Assembly: GCA_021234155.1 (NCBI GenBank)
Contig: JAJEKV010000003.1
Location: 12,273,819-12,337,818 of the forward strand
Source: Isoetes taiwanensis
Taxonomy: Eukaryota > Streptophyta > Lycopodiopsida > Isoetales > Isoetaceae
Length of the DNA: 64,000 nucleotides
Direction of reading: 5' to 3'
In this document: piece after piece, positions 12,801 to 25,142 of the stretch
Layout: every line of letters starts with the position of its first letter
Numbering within the stretch: the first letter of the stretch is position 1
Made by a program: the position numbers and the translations under genes
The notes under the pieces: generated by a model
What the model was told of the DNA's origin: nothing
What the model saw: the letters and a program-made list of their open reading frames with translations, nothing else
The model's database searches: none

Positions 12801-13830
12801 CGTAAGAGTGGGATTTTTATCCAAGTTAATAAGGTTTCGACTCTGATTTTTTATGTAACTCATTAATACCCTCAGTGATTGTCGAATTATGGGGTTTCCT
12901 GACATATTTGACTTTTATGCCTTAGACTATATACAATTCAATTTCTAGTATTGAAGATGCAGCACCGGTCATCATCATGATAGTTTCTTGTTTATGCTTT
13001 GGATTTTTAGATAGCCAATAGAAGAGATAGCATTTCCTGGAAAACACATATCATATGGGATGATGTGAAACTAATGCTTAGAACTCTGTGTTGGTCTACT
13101 TCTGATTCCTATTTTCAGAAGAAGGGTTAAAGTGCTTCTTGCACAAAAATAAAAAGGAGATTTGTGGGTCAAAGGAAATTAGCAAAAAGGGATCATTATT
13201 TTGTAGTTTTTAAAGTATACAAAGTACCATTGTATTTTTTAACCTGCTCTTCTACTTAGTAATCTACTTCCAAGTGAGAAACTAGCATGTTATTAGCATA
13301 AGAATAATTTTGGCATGGCCAATCTAGTTACATTTATTCCTGAATGAAATCCTTCAAATAGCACGAAGACAATGGTGAGTTGAGCTTTTAAAAGGTTTTT
13401 GCCACACCCACGTTTGTAGAAACATCATAGATTCTTTTTTGTCCTCCTATTTTTAATGTCCCAAAGTAGTGGAGGGAAACTTAGAATGCCTAGCCAGTAA
13501 AACCCTATCTTTGATGCTATTGCATAGGCTTTTGAAGTGATAGTGACATCGTTGTGATATTTCACTGCAAGGCAAAAGTAGCCAACACGAAAGTGAATGT
13601 GGACATACCAATATAGTAAACCCCAAAAATGTCTCAAACAATTTCTTGTAGATTAAGTGTTGGCTTTAAAGGAGGCCTTAGTGAAAGCAGTTGAAGCTTT
13701 GGCTGTAGTAGAAGTCAAGCAATAAGAATATGCACCATCCTCGATCGAGCTGCATGAAGGTTAGATGGTATCCTTCATGTGGTCTTTCCAGCAAATCTGA
13801 AAAGGAAAACAATATTGCCATTGCCAACAG
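9861..13830. other. About 4 kb without a recognisable gene
   Basis: Only short ORFs are present. One (10453-10650, +, 65 codons) is alanine-rich and has no recognisable domain. I see no LTR ends, tRNA or clear exon series. The stretch is probably old degraded repeat. Confidence 0.4.
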
Positions 13831-13839
13831 GAAAGAAAC

Positions 13840-14222
13840 CAAAGCTCTTCCTAAGATACAATTGTCCTTATAAGATTTTAAATAAGTACAGTGATGTTGC
13901 CTTCAAGTTGCAATTCCCACCGAATGTGGACATTCATCGAGTTTTTCATGTGAGCTAGTTGCGACCAGCTCTTGGAAAAGCTGCAAATGTTGTATTTCTG
14001 AGGGACACATGGTGGAATTGATAGAATCCCTTCCCCTAAGAGAATTTTAAACTACCGGATAGAGCGGATCCGCCAGAGGGATCAGATGGAATTTCTGGTG
14101 AATTGGAAACATAGACCTGTCTCAGCGGCGACGTGGGAGAGTCTTCGTTTCATGACTCAGTATCCAGATGTACTCAATAGTCTGGAGCCGATTCTTGAGG
14201 ACAAGAATCCCAGGGGTCCTTG
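13840..14222 (+). pseudogene. Chromovirus integrase C-terminus and chromodomain remnant
   Basis: Translated with frameshifts, this gives PYKILNKYSDVAFKLQ, then HRVFHVS and, after a damaged stretch, a chromodomain MEFLVNWKHRPVSAATWES followed by TQYPDVLNSLEP. This matches the end of Ty3/gypsy chromovirus pol but is clearly a different, older lineage from the elements at 1 and 42924. Stops (for example right after HVS) and indels show that it is dead. No LTRs were recognised around it. Confidence 0.8.
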
Positions 14223-16240
14223 ACACATGCCTAATTGACAGATCATTGTTCTAAATATAACATGCATGTTATTGGGGCTAATAAATTGATGCGGTTGGCA
14301 TTAAAATTATGTGGTCATACGTTTTTCTAGTTCTAAGGTTATGGTGCACTGTGACATGATTGGACTAGGAGCGCAATTGGATGTTGGTAATAGATGAACA
14401 TGTTGCTATATTGCTAGTTTGCATGGGGCATTGCATAGCAATACATTCAGTTGATTAAAGAGTTCTAATGTGTAATAGTCCTGGGCACTTGATGGCCCAA
14501 CATACTTATTTATTATTTACTTATGTATCATGCTTGACATGTATACAATATAGGCCTCATATAAGCACGCGTTTTGCCTTTTATTAGAAATAGATTTTTG
14601 AAGGTTGTGCTAATTAAAGAGGATATTTGTAAAATCTTTTTGGAAACTTTGAGGCTTTTTAAGAGCAAACTTTTGCACAGGAGAGATAGCTTTTTGAGAG
14701 CAAGTTTTTGCAGAGAAGGATTGGATTGGAGACACCGAGCATGCAAGGCCTTGGAGATCGCATGACGATCGGCATCAAGTGTTTTCTTTCAGGTAGGGTT
14801 TTTCCCCGATCTATTTGTGATTTCACAGGTTATGATCAAATTCAAGCATGCTATTGGATTGAATTGAAAATAGGATCAAGGGTTAAGTTTCCTATGATGT
14901 AGTAGTATTTGTGTGTAAGCTTTTGAGCTATGGTTTAGATACTTGGAAGGAAGAGAAGAAGCATGAATCCTGTTGGAAACATGCCGAATTTGGGCTGGAT
15001 GTAGTTGAAATTGCAGGGAAAGTACTGATTTGAGGTCGATCTGGTTGTGAATATGAATAACCAATGCCTGAACGACTTGCTTTTTGTTGGTTATATTTGC
15101 TCTTCCTAGTATGAGATCTCAAAATAGGCACCTCTAAACCATATACGAATCTAGGGATTGGAATCATGCAAACTAGGAGTGTTCAATATTAAAGAAAAGA
15201 AAAGTCCACAACCAAATCTCATATATTAAGAAGAGTACCTATAATTCTTAGCTTGCAGTTCAACGATTAGCCACGACACCCTAGTAAATCCTGATAGAGC
15301 ATGCTATACGTTTTTCGAAACTTAAACTTTTATGTGCATATTGGGAGCAATTACAAGTAGTGCCTTCTGCAAGGTGGCATTTAATAAAAATAAAGCAGAA
15401 GTGCTTGTTCTCGAGGATGCATAGTGGAAAGAACGAGTAACCATTTCTCAGAAGATGATGGATCACAAGATAAGAACCAACCCAATGCTTTGCCTTAAAA
15501 CAAATGTCTCTCATCCAGCTTGGGCCACACCCTCACTCTAATGATGATTCAGATGGGCAAAAATCATGCGCCAAAAGGCAATGACGTTTCCAAAGAACTA
15601 CTTTTGCATGGCATTCATTTCGATAGATTAGAATCTAATGGCTCTAGGTAGTTCCAACTAAAGTATTTGGACACGTGGATAGCTTAGGCTTTGAGATAAG
15701 GTGTCAGTCGAGGTTAGGCTATTGTGCTACAAAGAAGACAGAGAGATGTAATGCAAGGGGAAAATTTAAGTTAAATAGTTTTTTCTATTGAAACCTAACT
15801 AGGAATCTATATTAGCGAAGGATTCTATCTGCAATAGATATATAACAAAGCTAATCCTGGGAACTGATATGTGCTAGGTAACTAGCCGGATTGCGGGGTT
15901 TTCGGCCAATAAACCGTCTGTAGGTTTACTAGCCGAAAACCCCAAAATCTGGCCGGCTACTAAACGTAAGTCGGCAGGTCATTGAAATTCCGTTAACCTA
16001 CCCTAACTTTAATTTTTTCTGGCTGACATTTCTTTTCCTCTTTTCCTTTGGCAATGGAGGGTGCCAGAGCTTTTGACGATGGCGCTTCCGTCGTCATTGA
16101 GGCATTGCAAGCCATTTTTGTGATGTTGTGTGTGGCGCCTTCATTTCTGGTAATTTGTTTTTTGTTGTTTATCTCTATTCTAATATTCTCGTTCATCCTT
16201 TATAGGTTCTGGCATTTTTGCAGATGATTGCAAGTGTTCT
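14223..16240. other. About 2 kb non-coding
   Basis: No supported gene. It contains one foldback (15883-15959), listed separately. Other short ORFs lack recognisable motifs. Confidence 0.4.
15883..15959. repeat. 77-base foldback
   Basis: TAGCCGGATTGCGGGGTTTTCGGC (15883-15906) is nearly the reverse complement of the arm at 15932-15959 (GCCGAAAACCCC...GGCCGGCTA), with a 25-base loop. It may be a tiny MITE or foldback remnant. No coding role is seen. Confidence 0.7.
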
Positions 16241-16244
16241 TGAG

Positions 16245-16440
16245 CATTTTTGAGTTTAGTTCAGATTTACGAGTTTGGAGCTCAGATTTACGAGCTTGAA
16301 GTTCGAGTTTGAGCCTTTGACGAGTCTAGAGTTTGGATTTACGAGTTTGGAGTTAATTTACGAGTTTGAAATTGCATTTTTTGAGGTTCTGACCAGTCAA
16401 GAGTTCAGATGTATGAGTTTGGAGTTCTATTGTGATGCTT
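16245..16440. repeat. Degenerate tandem repeat of TTTACGAGTTTGGAG
   Basis: AGATTTACGAGTTTGGAG-like units recur at least four times in about 150 bases, with variants ACGAGCTTGAAG and ACGAGTCTAGAG. It precedes the damaged DUF3504-like gene and may be its 5' region (inference). Confidence 0.6.
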
Positions 16441-16748
16441 GATGAGTTCGGAGGTCTTAGGAAGCCTATTCCTGTAAAATTCTTACATTTGTTTAAGCTT
16501 TCTTTGCTCTTCCTTATTCCTGACGATTTTTTTTTGTTCTGCAGGATTTTCCATAGCATTTTTTTTAAATTGTTAAGATTTATCTCCAAGAAACCTTGTA
16601 TTAGGGTTCTTTGAAAGATATTGGAGTGTTTTTTGCATGAAATTTGATTTACTCATCTGTTTAACTTTGTTACAAGTTTTAGGGTCTCCAATTTTTAAGA
16701 TTACAAACTAACATATAGACTTTGTTGCAGATTTGAAGCAGATTTGTA

Positions 16749-19123
16749 ATGGGAGAAGCAAGGTTGATGATGTTGTTTATTTGTTGTTTCATTATAGTAC
16801 GGGTCACTGATTTTTGTGTGATTATCAGTCCTTCATTCTCGTTAGATCTGGGAGATGATTTACTCTTGGATGATAATGCACTTGAAGATGAAAGTGTTGT
16901 TGTTGATCACATGATTGAGACCACAAATCCTGCAGCTATAGAAGGTTTCATAAAAGATGTTGAACAGATACTATGGTTTAATCAAGGTTTTATTGAACAA
17001 CCAGATTTAGATAAGGGCAAGTCAAAAAAATTTGTTAACTTGGATGAGCAAATGCTAGATGAAGTAGACAAGGGTGGGAAGGACGGATCAAGCAAACAGA
17101 ATAATTGGGCAAGGAAGAATTTTGATGTTTTGTCAAGGGTGACATCCATATTCTTGGTTCGGAAAAATTTTTAAGCGTAAAAGTCAAATTTCCTGCTGGA
17201 TCTAGCCCAGCCTACCATCTCCACGCTCCCACTCAATTCCTTCCGGAAGTAACCAGAGAAATCACTATTTTTAGCAGGAAATTTTCCTGCTATCTCAAAA
17301 CCGTAGTGTGAATTTTCAGATTTACACGGTAGCTTACAAGGGTTCCGGGGAATTTCCTGAACTAAGTCCATATTCCGCAGATTGACCTGTCAATTCCACT
17401 TGAGAATATACCTCACCTCAAGTTGAATGAGATGCTAGTGCGGTTTTTGGTGCAGGTCATTAAAAAAGATGGCACGATGGTTCTTGCTGGCAGGTAAATA
17501 TGTATAACCCTTTATTTAACTTTTTTTTTTTGTTGGTATTTATTTGATTGTTTGTTCTTGCAGTTTGAATTGCTTATTAAAGGCAGTAGAGAGGATTGCG
17601 CGCAAGCGATATGAATTGAAGACGGCTTTGACTGGGATAAGAGTAGAAGGATTTAATATCTTAAGGGATCCCTTGTTTGTCAGAGCTAGGCTCGCATTCG
17701 TTGCAGTTGCAGACATCTCTAGGAAGGCTGGTATAGGGGTAAAGCAAAGGAAGGCGCAAGCCATTCCCTAAAATTGTGAAAAGGATTTACTTGTAGGTTT
17801 GGATTATAAGATTGAGACTCCACGAGGTGTTTAGAGACACTTGTGCTTTTACCTGTGCTTTAGATTTGCCATTAGGGGAGCCAGCGAGTTGTATGAAGTC
17901 AAGGATATTGACTTGACGTTTGGATCTGATGGTAAATCAGAATATGTCATGTATAATAAGAGGACTAGCAAAACATCGGGAACATCTGTGGCAAGATATA
18001 GTCTAAACAACTTTGGAGCTTCGAGGAAGACTTTCTGCTTATATATAAGCAGTACATTCAACATCTTCCTCCGAAGGTGCTGCACTAAGACTTTTATTTC
18101 TGCAGCCGGTTTCAAACTATAAACCTGGGTAAGTTCATGTTTATTTCTTTCAAGTTTTATTTGCTTTTTAATTTTCTGTTTTTGTTATTTTAGCCTTGGT
18201 TCAGCAAAGGTAGAGTTGGCAAGAAGGGTATTTCTAAGTGGATAAAAGAAATGGGTGAATTCCTTGATGTTGAAATATACAATAAGATTGGTCACATGTC
18301 GACTGTTATGCATATGTCGATGGCTGAGGTCCCTCCAGAAATTAGAAAGTTAATTGCATGGCGTAGGAAGATAGAGTCATATGAAAAGTATGTGATTATC
18401 TTTAATTTTGTTTGTTTGTTTATTTATTTTATTTACTGATTATGGGGGTTTACTATTGCAGGTATGATCGAAGCAAGGACATCCAAATCAACCCTGCTAT
18501 GAGTGTGAACAACAAGCCGTATAATGATGATGGCAGTTTGAGATTATATTTTGACGTGCTTTCTGAGATGATAAAAAATGAAGCAAAACTTAATGCTTGG
18601 TTCACATTCCTCTAAGTGCTTGGTTTCAGATAGTCCTCCAACAAATATTCCTGCTCCAGGTAAATTTAGTGTAGTTTTTCCTTTGTTTGAGATTATTAAA
18701 CATGTTAAGTTGTTGCAAATCTGCATCATGCTAGTTCATCTAGTGATCATGAACTGCCTGCAAGTAACCTGTCAGGGGATCCTCTGATTAGGGATCATGC
18801 AAATGGGAATGCTGTTGAAGAAAAGGATATGCTTGAGGTTGCCGAAGTCGAAAAGATTCCTGGATATAAGGGTTTAATTGATTACGAGATGTTTGATAAT
18901 TTGCTGAAGTCGAATCGACATTTTGAAAAGTATTTTCTTCCCATATCGATGTTAAGAATGTTGGTGGTAAGTTTATTCTTAATTGTTTATTGTTAGTTTC
19001 AAAACTGGGCATTCTTTTATTGGTGCTACCTTCAATAATTGTACTTTTCTTCAGGTTCCTAATTCTAATGCTCTAGTTCCTTACTTGGACAAGGGAAAAA
19101 CCATTTCAAATTTGCCCAATTGA
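16749..19123 (+). pseudogene. DUF3504/Crypton-type tyrosine-recombinase-like gene, multi-exon, damaged
   Basis: Several coding blocks joined by well-formed introns (17495-17563, 18129-18193, 18388-18461, plus GT donors after 18658 and about 18966) read like the DUF3504 domain of ZMYM/QRICH1/Crypton proteins. Block one ends MLVRFLVQVIKKDGTMVLAG and joins in frame across the first intron to SLNCLLKAVERI. Then come RKAGIGVKQRKAQAIP, RFAIRGASELYEVKDIDL (carrying the first conserved Arg), and PWFSKGRVGKKGISKWIKE. Next is VPPEIRKLIAWRRKIESYEK, running over an intron into YDRSKDIQ (candidate tyrosine). The H-x-x-R motif is not preserved (IGHMST). Stops at about 17769 and 17832 and frameshifts near 18050 and 18600 indicate a pseudogene. 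The first exon (16749-17174) is acidic and not recognised. The last exon ends at TGA 19121-19123. Confidence 0.58.
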
Positions 19124-19407
19124 TGAGCTACTGTTTGCCAAACAGTGTTCATGAAACTTTGTAAATTTAAGAAACAGGTCTTAATTTTGAAAGTATGCAA
19201 GTGTTTAGAGGCATTGTAATACTGTAATTTTGTATCCATTGATCAATGAGAAAACAAGTTTGACAATTTACCAATTTAAGAGTTTACAGGTTCACAGTTC
19301 AATAAGATTACAAGTAACAATTATACAGGTTAACAATAACAATTATAAGAGTTTACCTATGATTTCATGGCGGCGCTCTAAACGGCGCCGCCAACAAGTT
19401 GAAAATA

Positions 19408-19455
19408 AAACAAGGTGCTGCGCACGGAGGGTTGCCCTCCGGTCCCCGAAGGTGT
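19408..19455. repeat. Short dispersed repeat B, copy 1
   Basis: ACAAGGTGCTGCGCACGGAG followed by GGTTGCCCTCCGGTCCCCGAAGG. A near-identical block is at 25409-25450, directly after repeat A. Nature unknown. Confidence 0.7.
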
Positions 19456-20198
19456 GCTTGCATATTTATTATTTTGTTGTCTCGTAAAAATAAATGCGCG
19501 GTTCAAACCTTTTGTCCCGAAGATTATCTGTGGATTTAACTTTAAATATGCACTAATACAACTATGTTCTGACCTTAACAGTGTTGCATGAGTTCTGTCA
19601 GGCTAAGAATGGATTTCTTGATGCAAGAAGTCATCTGCATGCATACGGGAACCACTGCAATTCCTGTGTTTCAAGCCAACCAATTGAACATGGACAACCC
19701 GATAAGTAGAAGCTTTCTCATCTCTCAGCAGTATCCATGGCTTCTATTCTTTGATCTCATGCAGAGGAGGGGCTTCTTCTTGCATGAGCTACGCTTTCTT
19801 GGCCTTTCCTATCCGTTCTAACCTCTTCTATTTTTGCCCTTCTGTTCAGCCTAGGACAATCTTCAACCTTTTCTCCTCGGATCTAGTATTTGAAGTTCTC
19901 TGGTATCGGGATGTTGTTGTGTTCATGCGAGTCGTAGTGCAAGAATGCCATCGATTCGCGTAGCGAATCGCCATTCTTGCACGAGACGAGCATGCATGCA
20001 TTGCATGCATGCATCGCATGCATTGCATGCATGCATCGCATGCATTTCTAGGCCGTCCATCAGGTTGAGGGATCGCTACTTATTACAGAGTTCTTCATCG
20101 ACATTTCATCGGCGCTTTCTCATCTCTCAGCAGTATCCATGGCTCCCACCCTTCCCCCCCTTAAAATTGTTATTTATATGTTCATATTTGTTATAATT

Positions 20199-20290
20199 GT
20201 CGCGGGGCACGCTGCGGACCAGCCCCCTCGCTTTTTGGGTGTAAATGTTGTTTTTGTCGCTGGCACGCTGCGTGACCAGCCCCCTCTTTT
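20199..20290. repeat. Tandem duplication of a CACGCTGCG-GACCAGCCCCCTC unit
   Basis: Two copies of GTCGCGGGGCACGCTGCGGA / GTCGCTGGCACGCTGCGTGA, each followed by CCAGCCCCCTC, about 60 bases apart. Confidence 0.7.
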
Positions 20291-20731
20291 TTTTTTTGAG
20301 GTTTTTCTCTATTGGTTTTTCCGTTGGTGATGTGCGTGTCCGGGGTGATCGCGACTTCGTATTCCTCGAAAGCGTGGGTTTTTTGGAACGTTTAGCAGCC
20401 CTGCGTTGTCAAGCCCCTTGCCGATTTTATCGCTAGGGTTTTTCCTCGAAAACCCGAAAAGGGCGGGTTTTTTAATCCCGGGATAAACTCTCGGCAGGTA
20501 CACTAGCCCACATCTATAGCACACAATTTTATTTGGGGTCCAGGTGTTATAACTGGATATTCCCTATGTTTTTCATTTTTTGGGTAGCCTGCGATGTGTA
20601 GCTACCCACCCTATACCATTGTAGAAAAAACTGCTGAGATGAATGAAAAGCCTATCTATCATAGGAACAATATCGGACTACCCCCTAAAAAGAAAATGTG
20701 CCAAGGCAAAATAAAAGGGTAATGGCGACAA

Positions 20732-20806
20732 CTTCTCATCGGGATAAAAAAAACCCCGCCCTTTCGGGTTTTCGAGGAAAACCCTAATGAGAAATGGTCG
20801 CCAACA
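20732..20806. repeat. Conserved stem-loop, copy 2 (inverted)
   Basis: Reverse-complement copy of the 9471-9546 stem-loop: GGCGACAACTTCTCA at the left, TGAGAAATGGTCGCC at the right, with the same GGGTTTTCGAGGAAAA core. The pairing arms remain mostly complementary although the copies have diverged. Confidence 0.8.
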
Positions 20807-21123
20807 ACCTTGAATGTGTTGCCTGGAGAACGGAGAGAAACGAGTTGATGGCGAACGCAAATAGAGCACGACCCCAAAAAAATGCCGAAAAGCGACCCCC
20901 CCCAATGTGTCCATGGAGAACCGGCGAGAGGGGGGGTGATGGCGAAATGAAATAGAACAGGACCCCAGCAGACGACGAAAAAATGGCAGAATCCTGCAAG
21001 CAATACCAACAAAAACTCCCAAAAAGAACACCCGTAAATGGTCAGAGAAAACAAATAGCACAAGCTGCACCAAGAAAGTCCGAGAATGAAAACAAAGGAA
21101 AAAAGAACATAACAGAAAAAGAT

Positions 21124-21340
21124 AGCATCACCCAGCGGGTGGAGAACCATTATGTAAAAATATGCATCACCCTCGAGGTGGAAATAAACAGCATAAAGCA
21201 TCACCCAGCGGGTGGAGAACCATTATGTAAAAATATGCATCACTCTCGAGGTGAAAATAAACAGCATCACCGGCAGGTGGAGAACAACACAGTATGAGGG
21301 CGATGGAACAGAAACATAAGAATAGCAACACTCACAGGTG
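21124..21340. repeat. Minisatellite, inverted relative of 8688-8915
   Basis: Units CATCACCCAGCGGGTGG and CATCACCCTCGAGGTGG alternate at about 21126, 21164, 21199, 21238 and 21264, with a decayed unit near 21328. Two 75-base segments including ATTATGTAAAAATATGCATC are duplicated. Confidence 0.8.
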
Positions 21341-21639
21341 GAGAACAACAAAGAGGTATGAACAACAAAAAATACAAATGAAAAAGACTCATGCGCCACC
21401 GCCGCCAGGGGGGAAGGGAGGGAAGCCACGAGAGGAGAAGAAAAGCTGCTGTGAGAAGACGCCGATAACCGAGCCAAAACGGAAAAGGCCTAATATAGGC
21501 CGCCCCTCCCTCAATGGCGATCCGGCTGGCTCTGGATCGATGGGATTCTCGGGAAGGGACTCGCGAGATACAAAACCGCCGATCGCCAAAGGACTTCCTC
21601 AACTATAAGCCTAGGGCACCGCTTGAAACCTCCAGCTTT

Positions 21640-22660
21640 TAAGCCGATAGCCCAATAACCTGAAAAAGGAAAGAACCTTAGAGCAACACGAGCGAGCTAT
21701 GGGGAAGAAAACGAAGCTGAAGAAGAAGAGCCGAAAAGCGCTTTGCTACTTTACGACATCAGCCCAATAACCTGAAAAAGGAAAGAACATTAGAGAAAAA
21801 AAACAATGAAAAAGAAAAGCACGCCACCATGACGATCTAATCTAAGGAAGCGCCCACCGGATGGCATCAAAGACGATGACCTGAAAAAAGGAAGGACACC
21901 AGAGAACAGAAACAATGAAAAGAAAGGGACGCCGCCACGATGACGAATCGAAGGGAGCGCCCTGGCATGCCAACGAGAACGGCAACAAGGCGATGACAAA
22001 ACAAACCACGTTAATACGTACAATGCACATATGATATGAATGCAAACCACGGACTTATGTCCGTGGATATTTGTCTTATCTGAATACAGATTACGGTCCG
22101 TGGATAAATAAGAAGGAAAAATAACAAGTAACTGAAAGAATAAGGCAAAGAGGAAAAAACCTACGCATAGGAATGTAAAAATGCATAGATAAAGATCGGA
22201 CGAGAAACATGGCGAGGTTGAGTAGAGTCGCACACCACGTAGCGAGCGTGAGAAGACGCGGACCGCCAGCAGCCGTCACGCCAAGTGAGGGCAAGGGGCT
22301 CCGAGATGCGCAAAAAAGCGGCAAAGGAAAATACGACGAGAGCAGCGCGGGCCAGAGAGGGAAAAGAAACCGCGGGATGCGGGAAGTGGAGAACAAAAGA
22401 GCGTACATGCTGAGGCACGAGAGGAAAAAAGGTACCAGGGGGCGAGCCCGACGAGAGGTAGACTGACGAGCCAAAAAAAGGGTAAATGTAAAATGGCGGG
22501 AGAGGGAAGTTGAAAATTTGATGAAATTCGCGATGACGACGAGAACCAGCAGCACGAGCGAGCCGTGGGGGAGAAAGCGAAGCGGAGGGAGAAGAGCCGG
22601 AAGTGCCCGCAATAGACGGCATCAGCTCAGTGACCTGAAAAAAGGAAGGACATTAGAGAA
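21640..22660. repeat. Dispersed unit CCTGAAAAAAGGAARGACATTAGAG (four copies)
   Basis: Nearly the same 25-base unit occurs at about 21659, 21770, 21879 and 22636. Each is preceded by a GATGRC/AATA-type segment and followed by an A-rich stretch. It suggests past segmental tandem growth of the block. Confidence 0.6.
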
Positions 22661-23353
22661 CAAAAACAATGGAAAGAAAAGCACGCCAGCTACGAGACGA
22701 AGAAAAAGGTCGCCCCCATAAAACAAGTCCTCCACGACGACGAGTCGAAGAAGACACCCCAGCAGGCGAACGAGAAGAACAACAACGAGAAGAAAAGAAA
22801 ACCATGTTAATGCAGACAAGGTAAAAATGCAGCCGGTAGCAAGACAAGGCTCCAAGGAGGAAGAAGATAAAGAGGAAAACTTATCCTAGGAAAGTGTGGA
22901 AGCGACATACACTGGGCATAGAGCAGACAAAATACGCCGCAGAGACAATAACAGGAAAAATGAAAACCCAGGAAATGTCCTGTATGCATAAAATGGGAAA
23001 ACAACACGAGAAGAAAAACAAGCGAGGAGATGCATAGAGTGAATAAAATGAGGCCCACATATATGCAATCCCGCTAGAGATTGAGAACACGGAATAATGA
23101 TCAAGAACCAAAGCAAGAAGATGAAGAAGAAGAAACTACGCATCGTAATGTGTAAAATGCATAAATATAAAAACAGACAAAGTGCAACCGAGCACAAAGG
23201 CGTCAAGAAATCGTAAACGACATAGGTGGCAGCATCAGACACACAATACAGGGAATAAAAAGAAATGAAACCACGGTAATACAGGGTACCACCCATGAGA
23301 AGACCATAGGAAAATATACACAACCAAATTAAGAACCCGATTACAAAATCCCC

Positions 23354-23750
23354 TAGTTGCATCGACATCCAAGAGAAAAACACAATTGCAAAAGAGAAAA
23401 ATCCGAAACCACCATGGGAAAACGTAAAATTTATAAGATCAGGCGACATATAAATAGTTGCATCGACATCCAAAAGAAAAACACAATTGCAAAAGAGAAA
23501 AATCCGAAACCACCATGGGAAAATAGAAAATTTATAAGATCATGCGACATGTAAAGAAACCTCTTGGCAACTAAACCCAAAATGGAAAAGGGAACAGATG
23601 AAAAGATATACACCACCCAATCGAGAAACCCCATTACAAAATCTCCCGGCGGCATCAACATCCGATAGAAAACACAAATGCAAAGGAAAAAATCGGAAAC
23701 AACCATAGGAAAACACAAAATTGATAAGATCAGGCCACGTATAAATGAAT
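23354..23750. repeat. Three tandem copies of a 100-base unit
   Basis: Two nearly identical adjacent copies start at 23355 and 23457 (AGTTGCATCGACATCCAA...CCATGGGAAAA). A third, more diverged copy is at about 23645-23745. Confidence 0.85.
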
Positions 23751-24619
23751 ATGTAAGCAGCGAACTAAAACATAAAACGACTTGAACAATATAAAATTGT
23801 GAGCTAAGGAAACATAAAAGGCTAAGAGACAAGGACGAACCCAGAGCCACGAAACAAGTGCCACATTGGAACATACAAACGCGAAACAAGTTAACAAAAC
23901 AACTTTCAAAGCTTTCTGCAGGAAATCCGGAAAAAGAGAAACATACAGGATACTGCAGAATATTGCCCTTGAAAATATGCGTTGAAGCAGAGTCACTGAG
24001 GATGAAGCGAATTCGATGGAGCAGATTCGTTGTGAGGAGGAACAGATTCGTCATGGGAAGGAGAAGCTCCGGAATTGGTGGCACCCGCCTTGGCAAGTTG
24101 CCCGTGTTCCCAACGAGATGCTTTCCTGCAGGTCCCTGGTCTTACCTTTTGCCTGACCGAGCCAAGCAGATCTGCTCCGAGATCGAGTGCACACCGGATC
24201 TGATATAGGATATGGCAGAACCCGAGGCTAGAATAGCCAATAAAGAACCAATGCCAAAAGAATAAAAACATCTAACACATAGAAAAAATGCCTGCATCTA
24301 AGCAAAATGGAGGAGCCACCAAAAAATGTGTCCATTGATCGTATTCTGAGACAAGAAACCGGCAAAAGTAGGTCCCATTACGCCTAGCAATGTCACGGCA
24401 ACTCTAGGTGCATAACTGACGAGGCAATTAAATTGATGCGACGCATGCAATGCATGCATGCTCGTCTCGTGCAAGAATAGCGAGTAAGATAACCTTGCTT
24501 TAGCCCGTCGCATCTCTCTAGCATTCTTTGCACACTATTTTCTCACTTGTTATTTAATTTGAACACAATATTAGGCCAAATTGAACCTTTGCCCTTTGTT
24601 TTAGCAACACGTACTGAAG

Positions 24620-25135
24620 AATGAATCCCAAAGGCTTTCCAAAAGGTGGCATTGCATCCTTTTCAAATCAAATCGAAGGTGCTAGCTGATTTGCCAAAAC
24701 AGAAACTCCTTGTAGAAAATGATGGCGTTTTCAGTTTCCTTGCCGGATCTACTATTGGAGGTGGATCTGCAGTAAACTGGTCTACTTCAATCTGTACTCC
24801 AGATCATGTCTTAGACGAAAGGGGAAGAGAATATGGCTTAAATCTTGTTCTGAGCCAAGAATACAGCTCGGCTATGGTAAAGGTATGCAATAGACTTGGA
24901 CTCTAGACGGAAACTGTGAAGAAAGCTTTTAGAACAGGGTTCTATGAATTGGGTATCAGAAATAAATTTATAGAGTTGAAGACATACCTAGAAATAATGG
25001 CAGGCTGCATAATTGTGGGCACTACAGATTTGGTTGCAAAACAGGATCAAAACAATTCACTGCCGAGACGTGGCTTGTAGATGTTGCATCTGCCGGAGCA
25101 ATTATTCTGACAGGTTGGGAAGCAGAATGAATCCT
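24620..25135 (+). pseudogene. Long-chain fatty alcohol oxidase (FAO, GMC oxidoreductase) fragment
   Basis: The translation contains FLAGSTIGGGSAVNWSTSI and CTPDHVLDE, the family signature around the FAD-binding part of plant FAO1/FAO4-like proteins, then YSSAMVKVCNRLGL. After a stop (24904-24906) the homology continues to ETWLVDVASAGAIILTGWEAE (about 25065-25130), again typical of FAO. FAO oxidises long-chain alcohols to aldehydes at membranes. Only a middle part of the roughly 750-residue enzyme is present, with several stops and frameshifts. Repeat A follows at once. Confidence 0.85.
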
Positions 25136-25142
25136 CCTTATA

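Larger units (their letters stand above)
19936..24481. mobile_element. Repeat block bounded by inverted ATGC-rich termini (putative DNA transposon)
   Basis: CATTCTTGCACGAGACGAGC plus ATGCATGCATTGCATGC at 19972-20010 is repeated in inverse at 24440-24480. The left end also has a head-to-head extra copy of the terminus (GTGCAAGAATG at 19938), making a 46-base palindrome around GATTCGCGTAGCGAATC. No transposase was found inside. The minus strand is pyrimidine-rich with long but featureless ORFs. A target duplication could not be fixed. It might be a MULE or foldback type, or a composite of unrelated repeats. Confidence 0.45.

Noticed and set aside
20659-23473. Long minus-strand ORFs rich in Phe, Leu and Ser with membrane-like stretches
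   Set aside because: They come from A-rich plus-strand repeat DNA. There are no conserved motifs, and neighbouring frames look the same.
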